DNA of 64,000 nt. Origin: CAVWDU01 sp963840725 (lineage in GTDB: Bacteria; Pseudomonadota; Gammaproteobacteria; Pseudomonadales; Halieaceae). The DNA is taken from the NCBI GenBank assembly GCA_963840725.1, contig CAWIZY010000016.1:248001-312000 (forward strand), given 5' to 3'. Made by a program: the position numbers and the translations under genes. Positions within the stretch are counted from its first letter, which is position 1. Every line of letters starts with the position of its first letter. The notes below the pieces were generated by a model. The model had not been told where the DNA came from. It saw nothing but the letters and a program-made list of their open reading frames with translations, and made no database searches. Of the stretch, positions 8,897 through 17,921 are shown in pieces.

Positions 8897-10252
8897 TCAC
8901 TCGTCGATCAGGGCCAACAGCTCCGCTGTCTTGTTTTCCATAAGCGCCTGGTCGCCGCGGCTCTCGACATTCAAGCGCACCACCGGCTCTGTATTGGACA
9001 TCCGCAAATTGAATCGCCAACGGTCAAAACTCATACTCAGACCGTCCACGTGCTCGATCGCATTGGCGTCAGCCCGGTAGGTCTGCTCTGCCCGCGCCAA
9101 CACCTGCGCCGGCTCCTGGATTTCCCGATTTATCTCGCCACTGCAGGGATGGGCCGCCATCCGGGCACTGACCATCGCCGAGAGGCTTCGCTCGCGCCGG
9201 GACATCAGTTCGGTCACCAGCAACCAGGGAATCATGCCACTGTCACAATAAGCAAAGTCCCTGAAATAATGGTGAGCGCTCATCTCACCGCCGTACACCG
9301 CGTTTTCCTGCCGCATACGCGCCTTGATGAAGGCGTGCCCTGTTTTGCTCTCAATCGGCTCACCGCCGCCCGCGAGCACGGCATCGATAGTGTTCCATGT
9401 CAGCCGGGGGTCATGCACGATTTTCGCGGGCCCCTGCTGCTGTAAAAAAGCCTCCGCCAGCAGGCCGACCAGGTAGTAACCCTCGACAAACTCGCCGCGT
9501 TCGTCGAAGAAGAAACAGCGATCAAAATCGCCGTCCCAGGCGATGCCAAGATCAGCGCCATGATCACGCACGGCGGCAGAGGTGACACTGCGATTCTCAC
9601 TGAGTAGAGGATTGGGCACACCATTGGGAAAGTTGCCGTCAGCCTCGTGATTGAGCTTGATAAATTCGAACGGCAGATGCGGCTCCAGCAAATCAACAAC
9701 CCGACCGGCTCCGCCGTTGCCAGCATCTACCACGATGCGCAATGGCTTGAGTGCAGCGGGTTCAACATAACCGAGCAAATGTGCCACGTAGCGTTCTTCG
9801 ACATTGAGCGCTTGCAGGGTGCCGGCCGCTGCCGCACTGGTAAACTGATCGGCGCACGCCAGCTCCCGGATCTCCAGCAGACCGTCGTCAGAAGAGATGG
9901 GCCTGGACTGCTCGCGAACGAGCTTCATCCCGTTGTAGTCTTTGGGGTTGTGGCTCGCGGTCACGACGATGCCGCCATCCATGCCGCCGTCGAACGTCGC
10001 GAAATAGATCTCCTCGGTGCCGCACAGGCCGATGTCGTGCACATTGACACCCTGCTCGCGCAGCCCGCCGATCAGCGCCGCCTTGATGGCTGGACTGCTG
10101 AGGCGTATATCGTGGCCCACCACAACGTTCTGCGGTTTGACAACCGACGCATAGGCCCGACCGATACGTCGTGCGATATCTTCATTGAGCTGATCGGGCA
10201 CACGACCGCGGATATCATAGGCCTTGAAACAGCTTAGCTCGCCCCCCACCAC
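8897..10252 (-). CDS. algC: Phosphomannomutase/phosphoglucomutase
   Basis: Interconverts hexose 6-phosphates and 1-phosphates (mannose and glucose). 451 residues. Four family landmarks are present: the phosphoserine loop TASHNP, the magnesium loop DGDFDRC, the sugar-specificity loop GEMSAHH, and the phosphate-binding SNTEPVVRLNVES. The start is a GTG abutting the galU stop, so translation may be coupled; a second GTG follows at once. Together with manC and galU it makes GDP-mannose and UDP-glucose precursors for envelope polysaccharide. The symbol follows the Pseudomonas bifunctional enzyme; manB/cpsG would also be acceptable. Confidence 0.92.
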   Translation of the reverse strand: MVGGELSCFKAYDIRGRVPDQLNEDIARRIGRAYASVVKPQNVVVGHDIRLSSPAIKAALIGGLREQGVNVHDIGLCGTEEIYFATFDGGMDGGIVVTASHNPKDYNGMKLVREQSRPISSDDGLLEIRELACADQFTSAAAAGTLQALNVEERYVAHLLGYVEPAALKPLRIVVDAGNGGAGRVVDLLEPHLPFEFIKLNHEADGNFPNGVPNPLLSENRSVTSAAVRDHGADLGIAWDGDFDRCFFFDERGEFVEGYYLVGLLAEAFLQQQGPAKIVHDPRLTWNTIDAVLAGGGEPIESKTGHAFIKARMRQENAVYGGEMSAHHYFRDFAYCDSGMIPWLLVTELMSRRERSLSAMVSARMAAHPCSGEINREIQEPAQVLARAEQTYRADANAIEHVDGLSMSFDRWRFNLRMSNTEPVVRLNVESRGDQALMENKTAELLALIDE

Positions 10253-11086
10253 TCAATACCCGTTCTTGCCGTAGTAGTTCTCGTAGACAAAGTTAGTCGC
10301 CTCTACGAACCCCGGTACCGAACCGCAATCGAAACGGCGACCGGAAAATTTGTAAGCCATTACACAACCTTTGCGGGCCTGGGTTTGCAAGGCATCAGTG
10401 AGCTGAATTTCACCGTTGGAACCGGCGGGGGTCTCGCGAATGATATTGAAAATATCCGGCGTGAGAATATAACGGCCAATGATCGCAAGATTCGACGGGG
10501 CGTCCTCGGGAGCGGGCTTTTCCACCATTTCGTCCACTCGGTAAATACCGTCCTTGAGACTCTGCCCCGCGATCACACCATATTTGTGCACTTCGTCTGC
10601 AGGGACTTCCTGAATCGCGACGATAGAACAGCGAAACTGGTTGTACAGCTCCGCCATCTGGGCCAGCACGCCCGGCCCATCGTTAAGGCACAGGTCATCG
10701 GACAACAAGACCCCAAAGGGCTCGTTACCAATCAGTGCTTCACCAGTCAGAATGGCGTGACCAAGCCCTTTCATTTCGCGCTGCCGCACCATCGTGAATA
10801 CGCCCCGCTCCAGCACGTCGCGAATGCTTTCCAGATAGATTTCCTTGCCGCTGCCCGATATCTGGTGCTCCAGTTCGTAGCTGATATCGAAATGGTCGGC
10901 GATAGCACGCTTGCCGCGACCGGTGACCATGGCGCAAGTAGTCATCCCGGCCGCTATCGCTTCTTCCACCCCGTATTGCACCAGCGGCTTATTGACGACC
11001 GGCAGCATCTCCTTGGGCATACTTTTGGTGGCGGGCAGGAAACGGGTACCGTAACCGGCCACCGGGAACAGGCATTTTTTTATCAT
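10253..11086 (-). CDS. galU: UTP--glucose-1-phosphate uridylyltransferase
   Basis: Makes UDP-glucose from UTP and glucose-1-phosphate. 277 residues, a nucleotidyltransferase fold starting KKCLFPVAGYGTRFLPATKS with the substrate Lys in PKEMLPVVNKP; VEEAIAAG and the LSDDL metal-site Asp pair follow. It lies between manC (14 bp upstream) and algC (abutting), forming one nucleotide-sugar unit. Confidence 0.96.
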   Translation of the reverse strand: MIKKCLFPVAGYGTRFLPATKSMPKEMLPVVNKPLVQYGVEEAIAAGMTTCAMVTGRGKRAIADHFDISYELEHQISGSGKEIYLESIRDVLERGVFTMVRQREMKGLGHAILTGEALIGNEPFGVLLSDDLCLNDGPGVLAQMAELYNQFRCSIVAIQEVPADEVHKYGVIAGQSLKDGIYRVDEMVEKPAPEDAPSNLAIIGRYILTPDIFNIIRETPAGSNGEIQLTDALQTQARKGCVMAYKFSGRRFDCGSVPGFVEATNFVYENYYGKNGY

Positions 11087-11100
11087 TGATCAGCTTTTCC

Positions 11101-12525
11101 TTACGTGGGTTCAGTCGGCTTTTCACGGCCGTAAACGTCTTCAAACCGGACGATATCATCCTCTCCCAGGTAACTGCCAGTCTGCACTTCAATCAGCTCT
11201 AGGGGAATGCGGCCAGGATTGGCCAGCCGGTGTTTGTGCGCCAGCGGGATATAGGTGGATTCGTCTTCGCCGAGCATAAATACCCGGTCTTCGCAGGTGA
11301 CCTCTGCCGTCCCCTGTACTACGATCCAGTGCTCGGCCCGGTGGTGGTGCATCTGCAATGACAAGGTCTGACCCGGATTGACGATAATGCGTTTCACCTG
11401 AAACCGCTCAGCACTCACCAGGGACTCGTAGGAGCCCCATGGGCGGTAAACCTGTCGATGTTCCACGGCTTCCGGCCGCCGCTGTTCTCGCAGCATAGCA
11501 ACCAGATTCTTCACGTCCTGAACACGCCGCCGATCGGCCACCAGAACGGCATCTGCCGTCTCTACTACCACGAGATTCTCAACGCCGGTGGCGGCTAACA
11601 ATCGCGAATCACTGCGAAAATAGCTGTCGCGGCAGTTGTCCAGCAGGACATCGCCAACAGTCGCATTACCGTCTGCATCCAGGGGAGCAACATCGCGCAA
11701 GGCCGACCAGGCACCCACATCACTCCAGCCACAATCCAGGGAAACAACACCCCCGCAACGGGTGTGTTCCATGACCGCATAATCAATGCTGTCAGATGGG
11801 CAGGACAGAAACGCCGCCTTGTCGGGCCTGACGAAATCCATATCGGTGGTGGCTGCGGCCATGGCGCGCTGGCAGCAGGCCAAAATGTCGGGGGAGAAGC
11901 TTCCTAGCTGGTCGAGGTAGGTCTGCGCCTCGAGCAGGAACATACCGCTATTCCACAGGTAATCCCCGCCCTCCAGGTAGCGTTGCGCCGTTTCCAAATC
12001 AGGTTTTTCGACAAAGCGCTGTAGTTCGAACAAGCCCTCGCCCAGACGCTCACCACAGCGAATATAACCGTAACCCGTCTCGGGGCCGGTGGGCACCACG
12101 CCAAACGTCATCAGGCGTCCTTCACGGGCCATGGGCACTGCGGCGGCAACAGCCTCTACAAAGGCATTAATATCTTGAATGACATGATCAGCAGGCAGCA
12201 CCAACAGGATCGCCGCGGGGTCGGTCTCAATGGCGCGCAGCGCTGCCAAAGCCACTGCCGGCGCCGTATTGCGCCCCTCGGGCTCCAGAATAAGGCCACC
12301 GGAGGATAATTCACCCTGACGCAGTTGCTCGGCCACCATAAACCGGTGATCTTCATTGCACACGATCAACGGGTCGGTCTCCTGCAGCCCGGCAGTGCGT
12401 AGCAAGGTGTCCTGCAGCAGAGTGAGTTCGCCAACCAGGGGCCAGAACTGTTTGGGATGTGTCTCTCTGGATACCGGCCACAAGCGGGTACCGACGCCGC
12501 CAGACAGGAGTACGGGTGTTATCAT
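11101..12525 (-). CDS. manC: Mannose-1-phosphate guanylyltransferase / mannose-6-phosphate isomerase
   Basis: Bifunctional type-II PMI-GMP enzyme of the AlgA/ManC family. 474 residues. The N-terminal nucleotidyltransferase begins PVLLSGGVGTRLWPVSRE with HPKQF following; from about residue 350 comes the cupin isomerase domain (RPWGSYE, LQMHHHRAEHW, HKHRLANPG). The start is ATG 12525 behind AAGGA; the frame is open for 60 more codons upstream, but these have no family similarity. Likely first gene of manC-galU-algC. It could equally be named algA or xanB. Confidence 0.94.
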   Translation of the reverse strand: MITPVLLSGGVGTRLWPVSRETHPKQFWPLVGELTLLQDTLLRTAGLQETDPLIVCNEDHRFMVAEQLRQGELSSGGLILEPEGRNTAPAVALAALRAIETDPAAILLVLPADHVIQDINAFVEAVAAAVPMAREGRLMTFGVVPTGPETGYGYIRCGERLGEGLFELQRFVEKPDLETAQRYLEGGDYLWNSGMFLLEAQTYLDQLGSFSPDILACCQRAMAAATTDMDFVRPDKAAFLSCPSDSIDYAVMEHTRCGGVVSLDCGWSDVGAWSALRDVAPLDADGNATVGDVLLDNCRDSYFRSDSRLLAATGVENLVVVETADAVLVADRRRVQDVKNLVAMLREQRRPEAVEHRQVYRPWGSYESLVSAERFQVKRIIVNPGQTLSLQMHHHRAEHWIVVQGTAEVTCEDRVFMLGEDESTYIPLAHKHRLANPGRIPLELIEVQTGSYLGEDDIVRFEDVYGREKPTEPT

Positions 12526-12864
12526 CTGAATCCTTCGGCATCCTGCCACCGGATGCGTTTGTTTGAATGGGTCCGATCGCAGATTGGTGCGGCGGGTAAC
12601 CCTGCCCCCTGGTTCTTCGCCCCTATGGTAGTCCAAGCCGGGTGCGGCTGACCAGCCAGCGAGGCAACCGCAGGATACTGCGCGGCAGAAATCCACCAAC
12701 ATCAATAAACTGGACTTGTGTTGTACAGCTATTAAAATGGTGGCGCTCGCTGGAGTCTACCCCGGTTGTGCACGAACTGTGACCCGCTTCCTGTTTCAGG
12801 CATCGACCTGCTTATAATTAACCGGCGCGCGCAGTACCGAACCGATAGCAACACTGGATTCAAT

Positions 12865-13380
12865 ATGACCTCCAAGAATGCGTACACCAAGGACGAGCTG
12901 GTCGCTTGCGGGCACGGCGAACTCTTTGGGCCCGGCAATGCCCAGCTACCCACCGACAACATGCTGATGATGGACACTATAAGCCGGATCAGCTCCGAGG
13001 GCGGCGAGTACGGTAAAGGCGAAATCATCGCCGAGTTGGAGATCCACCCGGACCTCTGGTTCTTTGAGTGCCATTTCCCGGGCGACCCGGTAATGCCCGG
13101 CTGTCTGGGCCTCGATGCCATGTGGCAGCTGGTGGGCTTTTTCCTCGGTTGGCGAGGCAACCCCGGCCGCGGCCGGGCACTGGGCTCGGGCGAGGTCAAG
13201 TTCTCTGGACAGGTACTTCCATCCGCCTCACGCGTCACCTACCACATACAAATGAAGCGTGTTATCGAGCGCAAACTGGTCATGGGCATCGCTGACGGCA
13301 CCGTTAGCGTCGACGGTCGGGAAATCTACGCTGCCAAAGACTTGCGCGTAGGTCTGTTCCAGTCAACAGAGGCTTTCTAA
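12865..13380 (+). CDS. fabA: 3-hydroxydecanoyl-ACP dehydratase/isomerase
   Basis: Introduces the cis double bond in unsaturated fatty acid synthesis (type II FAS). 171 residues from ATG 12865. With this start, the catalytic His70 (FFECHFPGDPVMPG) and Asp84 (LGLDAMWQ) fall at the E. coli positions, which supports the start. A TATAAT lies at 12813-12818 but no convincing -35 box precedes it; in E. coli fabA has a weak promoter helped by an activator, so a similar control is possible. Four bases separate it from fabB. Confidence 0.97.
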   Translation: MTSKNAYTKDELVACGHGELFGPGNAQLPTDNMLMMDTISRISSEGGEYGKGEIIAELEIHPDLWFFECHFPGDPVMPGCLGLDAMWQLVGFFLGWRGNPGRGRALGSGEVKFSGQVLPSASRVTYHIQMKRVIERKLVMGIADGTVSVDGREIYAAKDLRVGLFQSTEAF

Positions 13381-13384
13381 TCCC

Positions 13385-14605
13385 ATGAGCAGACGTACGG
13401 TAGTCACCGGGCTGGGTATCGTATCCTGTCTCGGCAACGATGCGGCGACGGTCACCGAATCCCTGCGTGAGGGACGGTCCGGTATTACCACCTGCCAGGA
13501 ACACATCGATAACGGCATGCGCTCGCACATTGCCGGCGCACCCGATATTGACCTCAAGGCGCACATTGACCGAAAACAATACCGCTTCATGGCCGATGCG
13601 GCCGCTTATGCATTCATCTCCATGCAACAGGCGATCGAGGATGCCGGCCTGGCGGAGACCGACGTATCCAATGAGCGCACCGGCATCATAGCCGGCTCCG
13701 GCGGGGCCTCGTCGGCAAGCCAGGTGGAAGCTGCGGACATACTGCGGGACCGGGGCATGCGCCGGGTGGGACCCTACCGGGTCACCCAGGTGATGGGGAG
13801 CACGGTCTCAGCCTGCCTGGCCACGCCCTTCAAGATCAAGGGCGTTAACTACTCCATCTCGTCAGCCTGTTCCACCAGTGCCCACTGCATCGGCAATGCA
13901 ATGGAGCAAATTCAGCTCAATAAGCAGGACATTGTGTTCGCGGGTGGGGCCGAGGAGCTGAGCTGGACCATGAGCAGCCTGTTCGATGCGATGGGCGCAC
14001 TGTCGACCCGATTTAACGAGCAGCCGCAGCGGGCTTCCCGGGCCTACGATGTAGACCGTGACGGCTTTGTCATTGCCGGAGGCGGTGGCATGCTGGTGCT
14101 GGAGGAGCTGGAGCACGCCCTGGCGCGGGGGGCTAAAATCTACGCCGAGTTGGTCGGCTATGGGGCGACCAGCGACGGCTACGACATGGTGGCACCCTCA
14201 GGGGAGGGAGCCGTGCGCTGCATGCAGCAGGCACTTTCTACCGTGGAGGGGCCGGTGGACTACATCAACGCCCACGGCACCAGCACCCCGATCGGGGACA
14301 TCCAGGAGCTCAAGGCGGTAAAAAACACCTTCGCAGCGGATAACATCCCGGTTATCGGTTCGACCAAGTCTCTATCCGGGCACTCGCTGGGAGCTGCGGG
14401 CGTACAGGAGGCGGTTTATTCATTGTTGATGCAGCAGGAAGGCTTTATCGCGGCGTCGGCCAATATCGACAACCTCGACCCCGAAGCCGAGGGTATGCCT
14501 ATTGCTGTCCAGCGCCGGGACGGCCAGGATCTCCAGCGCGTTATGTCCAACAGTTTTGGCTTTGGAGGCACCAATGCGTCTCTGGTGTTTCAGAAATACC
14601 GCTGA
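13385..14605 (+). CDS. fabB: 3-oxoacyl-ACP synthase I
   Basis: Elongating condensing enzyme needed for unsaturated fatty acids. 406 residues, thiolase fold. The Cys-His-His triad is Cys162 (SSACSTSAH), His297 (NAHGTSTPIGD) and His333 (SLSGHSLGAAG); the C-terminal FGFGGTNAS loop is present. The fabA-fabB operon is typical of Pseudomonas-type Gammaproteobacteria. The gene is convergent with moeA, 44 bp away, with no clear terminator between. Confidence 0.97.
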   Translation: MSRRTVVTGLGIVSCLGNDAATVTESLREGRSGITTCQEHIDNGMRSHIAGAPDIDLKAHIDRKQYRFMADAAAYAFISMQQAIEDAGLAETDVSNERTGIIAGSGGASSASQVEAADILRDRGMRRVGPYRVTQVMGSTVSACLATPFKIKGVNYSISSACSTSAHCIGNAMEQIQLNKQDIVFAGGAEELSWTMSSLFDAMGALSTRFNEQPQRASRAYDVDRDGFVIAGGGGMLVLEELEHALARGAKIYAELVGYGATSDGYDMVAPSGEGAVRCMQQALSTVEGPVDYINAHGTSTPIGDIQELKAVKNTFAADNIPVIGSTKSLSGHSLGAAGVQEAVYSLLMQQEGFIAASANIDNLDPEAEGMPIAVQRRDGQDLQRVMSNSFGFGGTNASLVFQKYR

Positions 14606-14649
14606 ACCGCGCCACGACCGAACCCTCAGCACGCCGGCACGACACGCCC

Positions 14650-15858
14650 TTAGCGGGTAAGCGACTCCAACAGGATGACATCGACCTCGTCTCCGGCCGT
14701 CACCGTGCTGCCCGCAGGCACTACCGCGAGGGCGTTCGATGCGCTGACGGAGCGCAGCACACCCGAGCTTTGATTTGGGAACGGAGTTGCCTCCAGGCGG
14801 CCGCCCTCTGCATTCTTCAGCGTCACCCGTAGATACTCCCGCCGACCCCCGGCACGCTCCGTGGTAAATGCTGCTCGAGCTCGCAGTGTCACGGGCTCCA
14901 GGTCCGAAACGCCCTGGAGGCGCAACAGAAATGGCCGCGCTACCAGGCAGAAGGTGACAAATACCGAAGAAGGGTTTCCCGGCAAACCAATAAATGGCGT
15001 TGACCCGAGGGCACCAAATGCCAGCGGCTTGCCAGGCTTGATTGCCAGTTTCCAAAGATCCAGACGCCCCAGGCGAGCCATCTGGGCCTTTACGTGGTCC
15101 TCCTCACCGACAGAGACGCCCCCTGTGCTGATGACACAGTCTGCGCTGGCTGCGGCGGCCTCCAGCGCGGCGGCTGTCGCGCTGGCGCTGTCGGCGACGA
15201 TACCGTGATCAACGACCTCCATCCGCAGGCTACGCAGCAGCGCCTCCAGGGTAAAGCGATTGGAGTTGTAGAGCTGTCCGGGCTGCAAGGGCCCACAACC
15301 CGGCTCCACCAACTCGTCACCGGTGGAAAGAATGGCCACCCGCAGGGGCCGCACTATTGCCACTTCGGTCAGACCGAGGGAGGCCAGCAGACCGATATCC
15401 TGAGGCTGCAACACTCGGCCTTTGGACAGCACCCTGGTGCCGACCTCGATGTCCTGGCCACAACGCCGAATATTCTGCCCCTGCTGCACCGGGCCGGCCA
15501 CCGAGACCGCACCATCCTGAACCCGACAGTCTTCCTGCATCACAACCGCATCGGCCCCTGGAGGTATCATGGCGCCGGTGAAGATTCGGGCAGCGGTGCC
15601 CGGCGCAAGGGCGTCACCCACAGCACCGGCAGCGATGCGCTGACTGACCGGCAACGCCGTTGCGGCATCGGCGGCGCGCAAGGCATAGCCATCCATTGCA
15701 CTGTTGTCCGCCCCCGGCACTGCAATGCCGGCCAACTGATCCTCTGCCAGCGCGCAGCCCAATGCATCCAACAGAGGCCTGCGACTCACTCCAGCCACTG
15801 CAGTGACCCCAGCGAGCATCGACTGCAGCGTCTCCTCCAGTGACCGCAACGCGCTCAA
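14650..15858 (-). CDS. moeA: Molybdopterin molybdenumtransferase MoeA
   Basis: Inserts molybdate into adenylated molybdopterin. 402 residues from a TTG at 15858, chosen because a perfect GGAGGG lies six bases upstream and the protein then begins SALRSLEETLQ, just before the MoeA core. Seen: DNSAMDGYALR, TGAMIPPGADAVV, STGDELVEPG, STGGVSVGEEDHV, IKPGKPLAFG and GLPGNPSSVFV. The frame is open further upstream, but that segment runs into a palindrome and the moaB end. Paired with moaB upstream on the same strand. Confidence 0.93.
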   Translation of the reverse strand: MSALRSLEETLQSMLAGVTAVAGVSRRPLLDALGCALAEDQLAGIAVPGADNSAMDGYALRAADAATALPVSQRIAAGAVGDALAPGTAARIFTGAMIPPGADAVVMQEDCRVQDGAVSVAGPVQQGQNIRRCGQDIEVGTRVLSKGRVLQPQDIGLLASLGLTEVAIVRPLRVAILSTGDELVEPGCGPLQPGQLYNSNRFTLEALLRSLRMEVVDHGIVADSASATAAALEAAAASADCVISTGGVSVGEEDHVKAQMARLGRLDLWKLAIKPGKPLAFGALGSTPFIGLPGNPSSVFVTFCLVARPFLLRLQGVSDLEPVTLRARAAFTTERAGGRREYLRVTLKNAEGGRLEATPFPNQSSGVLRSVSASNALAVVPAGSTVTAGDEVDVILLESLTR

Positions 15859-15877
15859 ACGCGGCCCTCCCGGACCT

Positions 15878-15941
15878 CTAGGGCACCTCTGGACACTGGC
15901 AATGCGCTGAGCGAGATTGCCATTGTTCAGAGGTGCCCTAG
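15878..15941. repeat. 64-bp near-perfect palindrome bounded by CTAG
   Basis: Left arm 15878-15903 and right arm 15916-15941 are 26 bases each with a 12-base loop. The outer 14 bases (CTAGGGCACCTCTG) and inner 7 (TGGCAAT) pair perfectly; between them ACA pairs with TGT, leaving only two unpaired or wobble positions. It spans the moaB stop codon and most of the gap before the moeA start. There is no T-run, so it is not a classic terminator. The CTAG at each tip could be a target-site duplication of an IS5-like miniature element (inference). Confidence 0.85.
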
Positions 15942-16445
15942 CACGCCGACGAAATTGCACGGGCGATGAGTGCTGTCCAGTTGCTCCCGAATCAAACCAG
16001 TCCAGGCCGTGCGGCAGGCCCCCGTGGAACCGGGCACGCAGAAAATTACCGTGTGATTGGCAAAGCCCGCCAGGGCTCGGGACTGGATAGTAGACGAGCC
16101 AATCTCCGCGAAAGAGAGCGCCCGGAATACTTCACCAAAACCGTCGATACGCTTGTCGAATAGCACTTCTACTGCCTCCGGGGTCGAATCACGCCCGGAA
16201 AACCCGGTTCCCCCCGTGACCAGTACCGCATCGATATCCCGATCGGCAATCCAGCGCGACAGCACGGCCCGTATCTGGTAAATATCATCGACAACGATGG
16301 CCTTGTCGGCCCGGGTATGACCTGCCTCCTCGAGGGCCTCGACCAGGTAGCGCCCAGAACTGTCATCGACCTCCGTGCGCGTATCGGATACCGTTAATAC
16401 AGCGACATTCAGGGCCCTTGCAACGCTATCACTCGCCTTGGCCAT
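15927..16445 (-). CDS. moaB: Molybdenum cofactor biosynthesis protein MoaB
   Basis: MoaB/MogA-fold protein that adenylates molybdopterin or assists that step. 172 residues from ATG 16445 with GGGAG eight bases upstream; a GTG at 16454 would abut that site. Seen: SDTRTEVDDSSGRYL, TGGTGFSGRDSTPEA and the C-terminal CVPGSTGACRTAW. The last codons (VGVLGHL) lie in the palindrome arm, so the extreme C-terminus may be element-derived. Upstream of moeA on the same strand. Confidence 0.92.
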   Translation of the reverse strand: MAKASDSVARALNVAVLTVSDTRTEVDDSSGRYLVEALEEAGHTRADKAIVVDDIYQIRAVLSRWIADRDIDAVLVTGGTGFSGRDSTPEAVEVLFDKRIDGFGEVFRALSFAEIGSSTIQSRALAGFANHTVIFCVPGSTGACRTAWTGLIREQLDSTHRPCNFVGVLGHL

Positions 16446-16457
16446 CGACCCCACTCC

Positions 16458-17315
16458 CTAGCTTTCTGACTTGAAGTAATGCTTCACCGTGTTGGTCATG
16501 GCATCGCGCCACGGTAGCTGCTTGATTGCAAAGGTGTTGCGGATTTTGCGGCAGTCCAGTGCCGCATTGGGCGGCCCGGGCACCGAATCATGACGCGCAA
16601 TGGCGGCCGGATCGAACTCAAAAAACTGGCTGGCCGCGGCGAGCAATACCTCGCCCACCTCGTCTTCTCCGGGCTGGTCCAGACTGGCATAGTGATAAAC
16701 ACCCCAGGGTTCGGCGCCGACGCTGAGTTGATCCAGCAGCCCGCTGATCACTCGTGATGCATCTTCAGCCGCAACGGGTGTACCGCGCGGCGGGTCGGTC
16801 AGCAGCGGGACCGCACTGGCCCGTATACTCAGCAATGCATCGACCAGCCAGTTGCCGCTCAGGTGGGAAAATATCGGCCCCAGCCGGAGCAGCAGATGGC
16901 GCTCACAGCGCTCGCTGACACCCTGCTCAGTTTGTTGCAGGGCGAGCCCAAGCTCATCCTCGGAGTCGGGCAGATCAAGCTCTGAGTACAGACGATCGGC
17001 CTTGCCTGAGAATACCCTCGAACTGGACAGGTAAAGGTAGATCACCTCGTGGCGCTGACAAGCCTTGGCCAACCAGTGGCAGGCTTCCAGATCTCTGGGC
17101 TGCAGAGACTGGCTCGAATCAATCCCGGTGGCAATTCGCGCGTCCACCAGAATTTCACAGTCAGCGCGCTGAACCGCTTTCTTGGCCTGCCTTTCGCTCT
17201 TCCAACGGCAGGTCGCTCGCGACAGAGGCAATACCTCGTGGCGACCGGTGTCAGCCAGGAAAACCTGCACCGCAAGCCCCAGCGGGGTATCAGAACCTAG
17301 GAGAAGTACGCGCAA
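16458..17315 (-). CDS. RmlD-like NAD(P)-dependent sugar-nucleotide reductase/epimerase homologue
   Basis: 285 residues, short-chain dehydrogenase fold of the extended (RmlD/epimerase) type: N-terminal LLLGSDTPLG resembles the Gly-rich dinucleotide loop, YLSSSRVFSG matches the 'SSxxVFxG' strand, and RGTPVAAEDASRVI matches the substrate-domain region. The usual catalytic YxxxK motif is not seen where expected (that stretch reads LGLALQQTEQ), so it may be catalytically altered or non-enzymatic. It starts with TTG eleven bases after the repaired ssb stop, with no good ribosome-binding site, and lies 12 bases before the moaB ATG. Function unknown. Confidence 0.7.
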   Translation of the reverse strand: MRVLLLGSDTPLGLAVQVFLADTGRHEVLPLSRATCRWKSERQAKKAVQRADCEILVDARIATGIDSSQSLQPRDLEACHWLAKACQRHEVIYLYLSSSRVFSGKADRLYSELDLPDSEDELGLALQQTEQGVSERCERHLLLRLGPIFSHLSGNWLVDALLSIRASAVPLLTDPPRGTPVAAEDASRVISGLLDQLSVGAEPWGVYHYASLDQPGEDEVGEVLLAAASQFFEFDPAAIARHDSVPGPPNAALDCRKIRNTFAIKQLPWRDAMTNTVKHYFKSES

Positions 17316-17326
17316 TGTCTAGCGCG

Positions 17327-17859
17327 TCAGAACGGGATATCGTCATCGAAGTCCGGAAAATCACCTGCCGGGGCGGCTCCCGAGCGGCGGCTCCCGAAGC
17401 GGCGGCTCCTGATTGCGTCGCAGTTGGCTGGGCCGCGGGCTGGTTCACGCCTTGCTTCGCCATACCGCCCCCGGAAGCATCACCATAGGAGCCGCCCTCC
17501 TGGCTGCTTCCCCGGCTGTCCAGCATTTGCATTTCGTTGGCAATGACTTCGGTGACATAACGGTCCTGCCCGGACTGATCCTGCCACTTGCGAGTCTGCA
17601 ACTTGCCCTCGACATAGACCTTGGAGCCTTTCTTGAGGTACTCCCCGGCAATCTGCCCCAAGCGATAGTTGCCGCGGTCGCGGAACACCACCCGGTGCCA
17701 CTCTGTGCGCTCCTGCATTTGGCCCGTCTGGCGATCCTTCCAGGACTCGCTGGTGGCAATACTTGCATTGGTGACTGCGCCCCCATCAGGGAAAAACCGG
17801 GTCTCGGGGTCATTACCCAGATTACCCACCAGGATGACTTTATTAATGCCCCGACTCAT
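17327..17859 (-). CDS. ssb: Single-stranded DNA-binding protein, one-base frameshift near the 3' end
   Basis: N-terminal OB-fold domain (MSRGINKVILVGNLGNDPE, WHRVVF, YVEGKLQTRKWQD) then a Gly/Gln-rich linker. The uninterrupted frame runs to 17290 and ends wrongly, but shifting one base near 17382 restores the canonical acidic tail PDFDDDIPF ending at 17327, which recruits partner proteins. The shift lies in a 15-bp repeat (GGAGCCGCCGCTTCG) whose second copy lacks one T. The repaired protein is 177 residues. Either a sequencing indel or a real mutation; a real one would remove an essential tail, so I favour error. Confidence 0.9.
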
Positions 17860-17921
17860 AGGAATTCCTCTCTAGCTATGGCAGCTACTGCAGCCAATTC
17901 GATAGTTTAGATCAGCCGGAG

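Noticed and set aside
15094..15843. 249-codon open frame on the plus strand
   Set aside because: Antisense to moeA, whose motifs are clear on the minus strand.
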